DNA of 64,000 bases from Phycisphaerales bacterium Planc_01 (GTDB lineage: Bacteria > Planctomycetota > Phycisphaerae > Sedimentisphaerales > Anaerobacaceae): the NCBI GenBank assembly GCA_001603075.1, contig LVBB01000006.1, forward strand, positions 140,181 through 204,180. The letters run 5' to 3'. The position numbers and the translations under genes are program-made. The notes under the pieces are model-generated. The model was not told the DNA's origin. It did no database searches and worked only from the letters and a program-made list of their open reading frames with translations. Position 1 is the first letter of the stretch; the number at the start of each line of letters is the position of its first letter. Shown here piece after piece: positions 36,027 through 43,945 of the stretch.

Positions 36027-36150
36027 TCCGTTTCCTCGCTAATACGATCTTATTCGATCCTTCGGCCGCTGCCGCGACAACAGACTCGATCCTACCACAA
36101 AGATCCCGATCCGTCACGCATTTTGCCTGCACGACAGGGCTGCGGCCGCA

Positions 36151-37581
36151 TCACTTTGCGCGCAGGCGGTGCAGGATATCCCAGTACGCGCCTCGGGCGC
36201 CTTGGGCGATGGCGTCGACGAGTTCGTTGTTGTCGTTGTAGTTGTGGTCGGTTGCGGCGGCGGCGGGACGCTCTTCGGTCGGCTCGAAGAACCGCTGGTC
36301 CCCGGCGATAAGGTCCTTGATGAGGCGAGCCGGCTCGGGCCCGAGGCCGGGAGCGATGTAGAAGGTCGGCTGGAAGAAATCGCACGGACCGGCATACTTG
36401 CGGCGAATGGCGGGGTTCGTCTCCAGGGGCCCTTCACCCGCGACCCTCTCGACCATGCCGGTGCCGGGATAGATGCGAATCCCCACCGACGCCCCCGCAC
36501 AATCGGGGCCGATCTTCTTGACGAACTCAATCGTCGTGGCGGCCGTATCGGGCGTCTCTCCCGGCCCGCCGAGCAGCAGATCGATCATCACCTTGATCCC
36601 GTTGTCGCGGCACAAACGCACTGCCTCGGCCAGGTCTGCGGCACGGTGCGGCTGGCGATACGTCCGCAGCATCGTCTCACTGGCCGAGTCGCCCGTGAAG
36701 TTGATGCCGACGCAGCCGGCCCGCTTCATGGCCCGCGCCAGCTCGGTATCGAACGGCGTCACCGCCAGATACGTGTACCACTGTACCTTTTCACCCAGGC
36801 CGCGCTGGATAAGCTCCTCGCAGACGGCCAGTGCGTGATTTCGCGGGATGTTGAACTCCGCATCACAGGTGTGCAGAACATCGATCCCCTGCGCCAGCAG
36901 CGACTCGACTTCGTCGGCCACTTCGCCCGGCTGGCGCAGTCGGCTGCGCGCGCCCTTGGCCAAGGGATCGGCACAGTACAGGCACCGGCGGTCGCAGCCC
37001 CGCTTGGTCTCGATGCCGCACTGACCACCCCGCGCAAAATACGTCGCGTTGTCCACCGTGTGTCGCCGCGTCGGCAGGGACAACCTCGACGGCCATGCGG
37101 GCCGATTGCAGATGATCTGTCCATCCCGCCGCCAGAGGAGCCCATCGACTGTCTCGAACGCCCGTCCGTCGTGCAACTGGCGGTACAGCGCCACGGTTGC
37201 CTGCTCGCCGTCGCCGTGGACGCCGAAGTCGACGCCGCTCGCCTCGACGACGCGCCGGGCGAAGGTGCTGAACCCGACCCCACCCACAACGATGGGAGCA
37301 TCGCTGAGCGATCGCAGACGCTGCACCAGGCGCGTCAGATCGGGAACAAAGCACTGGGCGCTGGGCCAGAAGCAGTCGTCCACGTTGCGAAACGACAGAC
37401 CGATCAGCGCCGGGGCGTGGTCCGAGAAGTATGCCGTCAGGGTCGTATCCGGGTCGCCGCAAAGGCACAGGTCCAGCACCTCGACGTCGAGCCCCTGGTC
37501 CTGGGCCGCCTCGGCGACGTATTCCAGCCCGATCGGTCCAATGGGCGGCATCATCCGGTTCGTATTGATCAGGGTCAGCAT
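36151..37581 (-). CDS. B12-binding-domain radical SAM protein
   Basis: The 476-residue product has an N-terminal cobalamin-binding-like domain (residues about 1-130, MMPPIGPIGLEYVAEAA to APIVVGGVGFS). A radical SAM domain follows with the cluster motif CDRRCLYC (CX3CX2C) inside GIETKRGCDRRCLYCAD. The usual glycine-rich and GGPGE elements follow (LLLGGPGETPDTA). Such proteins methylate or rearrange unactivated carbons, or act in modification of natural products or lipids; the reaction cannot be predicted. The start ATG 37581 lacks a good ribosome site, and no better start is seen upstream. It stands alone, 124 bases from the tricorn gene, divergent from the CotH gene. Confidence 0.8.
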   Translation of the reverse strand: MLTLINTNRMMPPIGPIGLEYVAEAAQDQGLDVEVLDLCLCGDPDTTLTAYFSDHAPALIGLSFRNVDDCFWPSAQCFVPDLTRLVQRLRSLSDAPIVVGGVGFSTFARRVVEASGVDFGVHGDGEQATVALYRQLHDGRAFETVDGLLWRRDGQIICNRPAWPSRLSLPTRRHTVDNATYFARGGQCGIETKRGCDRRCLYCADPLAKGARSRLRQPGEVADEVESLLAQGIDVLHTCDAEFNIPRNHALAVCEELIQRGLGEKVQWYTYLAVTPFDTELARAMKRAGCVGINFTGDSASETMLRTYRQPHRAADLAEAVRLCRDNGIKVMIDLLLGGPGETPDTAATTIEFVKKIGPDCAGASVGIRIYPGTGMVERVAGEGPLETNPAIRRKYAGPCDFFQPTFYIAPGLGPEPARLIKDLIAGDQRFFEPTEERPAAAATDHNYNDNNELVDAIAQGARGAYWDILHRLRAK

Positions 37582-37648
37582 GGCGTGACAGGATACCGCA
37601 CCGTCAGGCCGACGGCAAGCCCCGCACCCGTTCGCCGTGCCTTGTGGG

Positions 37649-37677
37649 TTGATCCGGACGGCCTGTTCTGCTATACT
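37649..37677 (+). promoter_or_regulatory. Promoter for the CotH/LTD gene
   Basis: TTGATC (37649-37654) and TATACT (37672-37677) are spaced by 17 bases, about 80 bases before the GTG start at 37756, in the divergent region. Confidence 0.45.
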
Positions 37678-37755
37678 CAGACGTGGGTCTGAAGGAAATG
37701 CGCGTTTCCGCCCGCCGTCGTTCTCGGTGCTTCTGCCGATTGGGGGCAGCACAGG

Positions 37756-40728
37756 GTGATTCCTCACACGAACTACTGGCAGACTCTGGTCGCCGCAGTC
37801 CTGATCTCGTGCACGGTCTGCGCGCTGCCGGCGCAGGAACGGGTGTGGATCACTGAGTTTCTGGCGATCAACGACCGCGGCCTGGACGATGAGGACCGCG
37901 ATGAGTCCGACTGGATCGAGATCCACAACGCCGAGACGAGCGAAGTGAGCCTGGAAGGCTGGTTCCTCACCGACAGCCGCAAAGACCTGACCCAATGGGA
38001 GTTCCCTGCTGTGACGCTCGGCCCCGGTGATTACCTGGTCATCTTCGCATCGGGAAAAGACCGACGCGATCCGGCGGGCGAGCTGCACACCAGCTTCAAA
38101 CTCAGCGGCGATGGCGAGTATCTGGCGCTGGTCCGCCCGGACGGCATCAGCACAACGTCGGAATTCTCCCCCACCTATCCAATCCAGGCGCCGGACATCT
38201 CCTATGGGCTGGCAGCAGTCACGTCTGAGATCATCTTGCTGCCGCAGGGAGCACCCGCCAAAGCCCTCGTCCCATTGAATGGCCGATTGGAGGACCGGCC
38301 TATGTCGAATGCGCCGCGTCCCTGGACGCTGGAGGACTTCGACGATTCCACATGGCCATCCGGCACGACGGGTGTCGGCTACGGCTATGGCGGCGTGATT
38401 GGAATGGACGTTTCGACGATGGATGGCGTCAACGAGACGGTCTACGTCCGCATCCCCTTCGTCGTGCACGACCTGACCGAGATCCGGAGCCTGACCCTGC
38501 GGGTCTGGTTCGACGATGGGATCATCGCCTATATCAACGGGCATGAGGTAGCCAGATACAACGCCCCTGCGCCGGGGGCCGAGACGTGGGACTCCGGGGC
38601 ACCCGAAGCCTGGCCCAGGAATCGGATGTTCGAATCGGTGGATTTCGATATCCCCCATGTCGACGTCCTCCACGCAGGAACCAACATGCTGGCGATTCAA
38701 GGATTGAACCACGGCTCGTCGAATCGGGACCTGCTGGTCCTGCCGGAACTGCTGGCGCACGTCGTGGCAGTCGATCCACCGGTATACTATTTCCCGATCC
38801 CCACGCCGGGCCGGCCGAATAGTGGCGGCGTGGAGGCGATCGGCCCGGTCATCGACGATGTCGACCATTCTCCTGAAACCCCGTCGGGACAACAGTCCCT
38901 GCAGGTGACCGCCCGAATCGCGGAGAGCTGCGACCCGCTGGTTTCGGCGCACCTGCATTATCGTGTGATGTTCGGACCGGAGGTAACGTTGCCGCTGTTG
39001 GACAACGGCGACGGGCCTGACGGTGTGGCCAATGACGGCATCTTTGCCGCAAGGATCTCAGCCGGCACGTTCAACGCCGGAGATATGATCCGCTGGTACA
39101 TCACCGCTGCCGACGCCGCCGGACGCGTCTCGCGATTCCCCCGCTTTCTTGACCCGCTGAACTCTCCGCAATACTGCGGGACTGTGGCGGCCGATCGCGG
39201 TCTCAGGACCGCCCTGCCGGTGCTGCACTGGTTCATCGAGGACCCGCAGGCAGCCAATACGGACCAGGGCACGCGATGTGCGCTCTTCTACGACGGGCTG
39301 TTCTACGATAACCTCTGGATCTACATTCATGGCCAGTCCAGCCGGGGCTTTCCCAAGAAGAGCTACAACATCGATCTGCATCCGGGCCACAACTTCAAGT
39401 GGGCCCAGGGCCGCCCGCGAGCCGACGACATCAACCTCATGACGACCTATCCCGACAAGGCCCAGATGCGCAACATCCTGGCCTACGAGACCTATCGCGA
39501 CGCCGACTGCCCCTATCACTGGGTCATCCCCGTGCGCGTCCAGCAGAACGGACAATTCTGGGGCACGGCCCATCTGATGGAGAATGGCGATGAGGACTGG
39601 CTGATTCGGATGGGCCTGAACCCGCAGGGGGCCCTCTACAAGATGTACAACTCGTTCTCCAGTCCGGCCGACGCCGGCTATGGGGCCGAAAAGAAGACGC
39701 GAAAGAACGAGGGCAATGAGGACCTGCTGGCCCTCTACAACGGCTTGAGCACATCCGGCGAGGCACGTCGGCGGTACATGTACGACAACGTGGACGTCGC
39801 TCAGGTCGTCAACTTCCTGGCGGCCCGAACGCTCACGGGGGACACCGACTGCTGTCACAAGAACTACTACTTGTACCGCGACACGGGCCGAACCGATCTC
39901 TGGCAGATGTGGCCGTGGGACGTCGATCTGAGTTTCGGCCGCCGGTGGATCAGCTCGCTGACATACTGGGATCAGAACCTGATCGCGAACACTCCCTTGT
40001 TCATTGGCAGCGGCAACCGCCTGCCGCAGGCGATCTTCGATACGGCGGAAATGCGGCAGATGTATCTCCGGCGTCTGCGAACGCTCATGGACGAGTTGCT
40101 CAAGCCGCCCGGCACGCGGCCGCGGGAGCTGCACTACGAGCCGCGAATCAACGAACTGGCGGCGATGATCGCCCCCGATGCCGCACTGGATGCCGCCAGG
40201 TGGGGCTCCGACTCCTGGGGCAATGGCTCGACGGCTCCCTGCTGCCCGCAGTCGCTGCCAGAAGCGGTCGCGGAACTCAAAGATGTCTATCTGCCCGAAC
40301 GCAGGCGGCAGTTGTACGATGGCCTGGCCCCCGGCGCAAGAGAAATCCCCGGCCCTCAGCCGACCGAGATGATCATCTCATTCGGAATCGTCGAGAACGC
40401 TTTTGTCGACGGCCATCCCGATGCAAGCTACATCCAACTGCTCAACCCCAACCGCTTCGCAGTGGACGTTTCAGGCTGGACCCTCAATGACGACACCGAA
40501 CCGCCGCTTCCGCTGTTCACCTTCCGCGGCGGCACCGTCATCCCGGCCGATGGAACGCTCTACGTGGCCGTCAGCCGAGCCGGCTTCGATTCGCGCCTTC
40601 ATTACCCCACCAAAGGGCGGGCTCTGTTCGTCGTCGGCGACTGTACGCGAGCCCTTCCGGCCTCGGGCACAATCCTCGAACTGACCGACCGGCGTGGGAT
40701 GCCCGTCGACCGGACGGTGCTGCCGTAG
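37756..40728 (+). CDS. Secreted CotH-kinase-like protein with two lamin-tail domains
   Basis: The 990-residue product has a signal peptide (about 10-26) and an N-terminal lamin-tail domain (about 28-125: VWITEFLAINDRG, DWIEIHNAE, GWFLTD, GDYLVIFASG). A middle beta-rich region follows. A CotH-like kinase domain (about 480-780) holds HGQSSRGFPKKSYNIDL, DDINLMTTYPDK and the metal-site-like MWPWDVDLSFGRRW. A second lamin-tail domain ends the protein (about 870-990: YIQLLNPNRFAVDVSGWTLNDD). CotH kinases phosphorylate secreted proteins in spore coats; in planctomycetes such proteins are common with unknown targets. The start is GTG 37756 with aggg just upstream. Catalytic activity is not proven. 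Confidence 0.85.
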   Translation: MIPHTNYWQTLVAAVLISCTVCALPAQERVWITEFLAINDRGLDDEDRDESDWIEIHNAETSEVSLEGWFLTDSRKDLTQWEFPAVTLGPGDYLVIFASGKDRRDPAGELHTSFKLSGDGEYLALVRPDGISTTSEFSPTYPIQAPDISYGLAAVTSEIILLPQGAPAKALVPLNGRLEDRPMSNAPRPWTLEDFDDSTWPSGTTGVGYGYGGVIGMDVSTMDGVNETVYVRIPFVVHDLTEIRSLTLRVWFDDGIIAYINGHEVARYNAPAPGAETWDSGAPEAWPRNRMFESVDFDIPHVDVLHAGTNMLAIQGLNHGSSNRDLLVLPELLAHVVAVDPPVYYFPIPTPGRPNSGGVEAIGPVIDDVDHSPETPSGQQSLQVTARIAESCDPLVSAHLHYRVMFGPEVTLPLLDNGDGPDGVANDGIFAARISAGTFNAGDMIRWYITAADAAGRVSRFPRFLDPLNSPQYCGTVAADRGLRTALPVLHWFIEDPQAANTDQGTRCALFYDGLFYDNLWIYIHGQSSRGFPKKSYNIDLHPGHNFKWAQGRPRADDINLMTTYPDKAQMRNILAYETYRDADCPYHWVIPVRVQQNGQFWGTAHLMENGDEDWLIRMGLNPQGALYKMYNSFSSPADAGYGAEKKTRKNEGNEDLLALYNGLSTSGEARRRYMYDNVDVAQVVNFLAARTLTGDTDCCHKNYYLYRDTGRTDLWQMWPWDVDLSFGRRWISSLTYWDQNLIANTPLFIGSGNRLPQAIFDTAEMRQMYLRRLRTLMDELLKPPGTRPRELHYEPRINELAAMIAPDAALDAARWGSDSWGNGSTAPCCPQSLPEAVAELKDVYLPERRRQLYDGLAPGAREIPGPQPTEMIISFGIVENAFVDGHPDASYIQLLNPNRFAVDVSGWTLNDDTEPPLPLFTFRGGTVIPADGTLYVAVSRAGFDSRLHYPTKGRALFVVGDCTRALPASGTILELTDRRGMPVDRTVLP

Positions 40729-40744
40729 AAGCGTCGCATCGCCT

Positions 40745-42271
40745 TTACGTCAATTCCCACCCCTTGCGGCACTCCCGATCGAGGTACTTGTTCGCCTCCG
40801 GCACGTTTGTCACCTTCATGTTCGCGGCGTCCCAGATCAGCCGACGGCCCCCAAGCCGCAACGAGACGGCACCGAGATTGAAGGCCTCGGAGATCGGCCC
40901 GGCCAGCAGGAAATCGCCGTACGAAGGCTTGCCCGTCCGAAATGCCTCGATCCAGGCGGCGGTCCGAGCGCGCCGGTCGCGTCGACGCGCGTCCGATGCG
41001 GCGGTGTCTCTGGCGGCCTCGAACGCGCGGGCCTTCCGCTCGGGAATGATCTGCGGGTTCTCGCACAGGAAGCCGGCGAGGATTTTGCCCTTGTCGCCGA
41101 CGAACATCATGCCCTCAGCGGGCAACTCGCGGTTGTCCTCTTCCGCCTCGGGAGGCGTCGGCGGTTTCATGCCACCGTCATGCCAAAACAGATCCAGAGC
41201 AGGCCGGTCGCCCTTGGCGGCAAACTTGAACCGAATGGTGCAGGCCAAGGGGAAGGCGTAGTCGTTGTGGATCTTCTTGCTGACGCCGTCTTCGATCGTG
41301 CAGACATGACTCGGCGTCGATTCGACCGCAACCGGAGCGTCCAGATCGAACTCCTGGAAGACGGGCCACAGGCTGTAGTGCCCCATGTCGGCCACCGGGC
41401 CGCCTCCGAACTCGTACCAACCCCGGAACACTGCGTGCGTGTAGTGAGGATGGTAGGGCCGAGGCAGCGACGGGCCAAGCCAAAGGTCCCAGTCGAAACC
41501 CTTCGGAACAGGGGGCCGGTCGGTCGGAATCGTCGCGTACTGAGGCCACACGGGTCGGTTCGACCAGTTGTGCACCTCGCGAAGCGTTCCGATGGCGCCG
41601 TCGGCAATCCAGCCGGCGGCCGTGCGAACGTTGTCGCCGGCGCTGGCCGCCAGGAAATGCGTCGAGACCTTCGTCTTGCGGGCGGTTTCGATGACGATCC
41701 GGGCCTCACGCACGCGGTTGGCCAGCGGCTTGTGCATCACGACCTGTTTGCCCTTCCGCATCGCGGCAACGGAGACAATCGCATGAAGGTGGTCTGGCGT
41801 CATCACCTTGACCGCGTCGATGTCCTTGCCGTTCTCCAGCAGGTCGCGGAAGTCGGCGTATGAGGCGCAACCGCGATACCCACCCGACGGGGTCTTGTCC
41901 GAGTAGTACAGCTCCACGATCTCCTTGCCGACGTCCCGGCCTCCGGGGACCCTGCCGGCGCCCTTTCGCCATTGGGGCCTGCCCAGACCCGCGGCAATCG
42001 TGCTGCGTACGCTGTCCTTGCCCCACTCCACATAGTCGCTGCTGTCCTTGTTCGGATCGCAGACCGCAACGACCTGCACCTCCGGCGCAGTCAGCATGCC
42101 GAACATTTCCGTCAGGCCCTGCGTGCCACAGCCGATGTTGGCGACGGTGATCTTCTCGCTCGGAGCGACATACCCGGCCCCTCCGAGCACGTGACGTGGA
42201 ACGATGGTGACGGCGCCGGCCGAAGCGGCGGCGTACCCCAGAAACTCACGACGGTTCATGTCAGATGCCAT
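40745..42271 (-). CDS. Gfo/Idh/MocA family oxidoreductase with twin-arginine leader (second copy)
   Basis: The 508-residue product starts at ATG 42271 (AAGGAG 7 bases upstream) and has a Tat-type leader (MNRREFLGYAAASAG). The NAD fold opens ITVANIGCGTQG, and the family core includes VKVMTPDHLHAIVSVAAMRKGKQVVMHKPLA with a KPL in place of the usual EKP. The C-terminal half contains GWYEFGGGPVADMGHYSLWPVFQEFDLD. It is longer than the copy at 28 kb, by about 80 residues, and has an extra segment near the substrate domain. It is divergent from GH28 and likely acts on the same glycans. The KPL variant at the lysine dyad deserves comparison with characterised members. Confidence 0.85.
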   Translation of the reverse strand: MASDMNRREFLGYAAASAGAVTIVPRHVLGGAGYVAPSEKITVANIGCGTQGLTEMFGMLTAPEVQVVAVCDPNKDSSDYVEWGKDSVRSTIAAGLGRPQWRKGAGRVPGGRDVGKEIVELYYSDKTPSGGYRGCASYADFRDLLENGKDIDAVKVMTPDHLHAIVSVAAMRKGKQVVMHKPLANRVREARIVIETARKTKVSTHFLAASAGDNVRTAAGWIADGAIGTLREVHNWSNRPVWPQYATIPTDRPPVPKGFDWDLWLGPSLPRPYHPHYTHAVFRGWYEFGGGPVADMGHYSLWPVFQEFDLDAPVAVESTPSHVCTIEDGVSKKIHNDYAFPLACTIRFKFAAKGDRPALDLFWHDGGMKPPTPPEAEEDNRELPAEGMMFVGDKGKILAGFLCENPQIIPERKARAFEAARDTAASDARRRDRRARTAAWIEAFRTGKPSYGDFLLAGPISEAFNLGAVSLRLGGRRLIWDAANMKVTNVPEANKYLDRECRKGWELT

Positions 42272-42401
42272 TGCTTGTCTCCTTGACCATGTGGATTGAA
42301 CAGTCATCCAGGCGCGCAAGAACGGAACGGGTCCTTGTGGGATCATCTCTATGCTAACCTGTAGCTCCGCCATGTACAAGGAGTCGTTGCCCCACGAAGG
42401 C

Positions 42402-42429
42402 TTGAGATTCCATACATCCATGCTATGAT
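42402..42429 (+). promoter_or_regulatory. Promoter for the GH28 gene
   Basis: TTGAGA (42402-42407) and TATGAT (42424-42429) are spaced by 16 bases, about 60 bases before the GH28 start at 42493, within the divergent region shared with the Gfo/Idh/MocA gene. Confidence 0.4.
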
Positions 42430-42492
42430 GGTATGCGTTCTGGTACGCAATACGAATGGAAGAACTGCCTGCCCTGACACAAGGAGCCTCTG

Positions 42493-43896
42493 ATGCCGAA
42501 GACCTTTGCCATCGCACTGGTATCGATCCTGCTACCGATTGCCAGCAGCCGGGCCGCCGATCCCCGCGTTGTCGTCTATCCTGCCCCGGCGGAAGAGACC
42601 CTGCCGACCGACTACGAAGTACAGGTGGAGAACCTGAAGGTGGACGTATACGGCGCCCGGACCCTGGACCCACCGTTTGCCGACAAGCAGTGGGACTTCG
42701 GCGGTCCGTATTCGTTCGCCAACTTCGACATGGCAGGGGCGGTCGCCGTTCGCGTCGTGTCGAAGCGGTCCCTTCGCAATGTTGCCATCCGACCGCAGTC
42801 GTCCGGCATCGTCCCCACCCTCGAGGACGACCACACAATGACCCTGACGCTCGACCGCCCGCGTAAGCTCAGCATCGAGCCGGACGGCAAACGAGGCCCC
42901 CTGCTGCTGTTCGGCAATCCTCTGGAAACGAACGTCCCCAAGAGCAACGACGAAAATGTGATCTACTATGGTCCGGGCGTACACAGGCCGGAGAAGATCG
43001 TCGTTGCGAGCGGCCAGACCCTCTATCTGGCCGGCGGAGCGGTCGTCAAGGCCGAGGTCCTGGTCCAGGGCTCCAATATCCGAATCTGCGGTCGCGGCAT
43101 CCTGGACGGCTCCGACTGGGAATGGCGCAAAGGCCCGGTGGGCAACCTGATCGCCATCCGCAACAGCAGGGACGTCGAGATAGAGGGCATCACGCTTCGC
43201 GGCTCCTCGCACTGGACCATCGTCGCCAGGAGCAGCCAGCACGTGACGATCCGAAACGTGAAGCTCTGCAATTCCCGCGTCCAGAACGACGACGGCATCA
43301 ATCCCTGCAACTCCCAGGACGTGCTGATCACCGACTGCTTCATCCGAAGCGACGACGACTGCGTCGCCATGAAAGGACTCGATTTCGCCGGCGCCAACAG
43401 CAACGTCGAGCGCATCACCGTGGAGAATTCGATCCTCTGGTGCGACCGCGCCCGCATCTTCCTGCTCGGACACGAGAGCCGCGCCGCATACATGCGGGAC
43501 ATCGCGCTGCGCAATCTCGACATTATCCATTTCACCATGACGCCGTTTCTGTTCGAGCCGGGCGAGGACATGCGTCTGGAGAACGTCACCGTGGAGGACA
43601 TTCGGATGCACGGAGAAGGTCAACGGGAATTCATCCGCCTGCGTCCGGTCGTGAATCAATACATGCGCAAGAAGGTGCCCGGCTTCATCCGCGACGTGCG
43701 GTTCAGGAACATCACGATCGAAGGGCAGCCCGGCGAGTATCTCGTACAGATCGAGGGAGCCGATGAGGAGCACGACGTTCGCGACGTGACGTTCGAGAAT
43801 GTGCTGGTCAATGGGCAGACGCTGAATCGAGGATCCGAACGACTCCGCATTGGAAGCCACGTCGAGGCGCTACGTTTTCCGTCCGAAGCCCCATAG
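42493..43896 (+). CDS. GH28 polygalacturonase-like glycoside hydrolase, secreted
   Basis: GH28 enzymes hydrolyse alpha-1,4-galacturonan and related rhamnogalacturonan bonds in pectin by inversion, on a right-handed beta-helix. The 467-residue product has a signal peptide (about 4-20). The helix carries the family motifs: NDDG (N265, D266, D267) in place of NTDG, the catalytic pair in SDDDCVAMKG (D287-D289), and the later His in LGHESR (H327). The ATG follows caaggagcctct. It is convergent with the carbohydrate-binding protein at 43.9-46.2 kb and divergent from the Gfo/Idh/MocA gene. Polygalacturonase against rhamnogalacturonan activity cannot be told apart by eye. Confidence 0.88.
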   Translation: MPKTFAIALVSILLPIASSRAADPRVVVYPAPAEETLPTDYEVQVENLKVDVYGARTLDPPFADKQWDFGGPYSFANFDMAGAVAVRVVSKRSLRNVAIRPQSSGIVPTLEDDHTMTLTLDRPRKLSIEPDGKRGPLLLFGNPLETNVPKSNDENVIYYGPGVHRPEKIVVASGQTLYLAGGAVVKAEVLVQGSNIRICGRGILDGSDWEWRKGPVGNLIAIRNSRDVEIEGITLRGSSHWTIVARSSQHVTIRNVKLCNSRVQNDDGINPCNSQDVLITDCFIRSDDDCVAMKGLDFAGANSNVERITVENSILWCDRARIFLLGHESRAAYMRDIALRNLDIIHFTMTPFLFEPGEDMRLENVTVEDIRMHGEGQREFIRLRPVVNQYMRKKVPGFIRDVRFRNITIEGQPGEYLVQIEGADEEHDVRDVTFENVLVNGQTLNRGSERLRIGSHVEALRFPSEAP

Positions 43897-43945
43897 CAAA
43901 CTGGCACCAACGCAACGACGCGCCGAGACCTGTGAGCGATACTCC

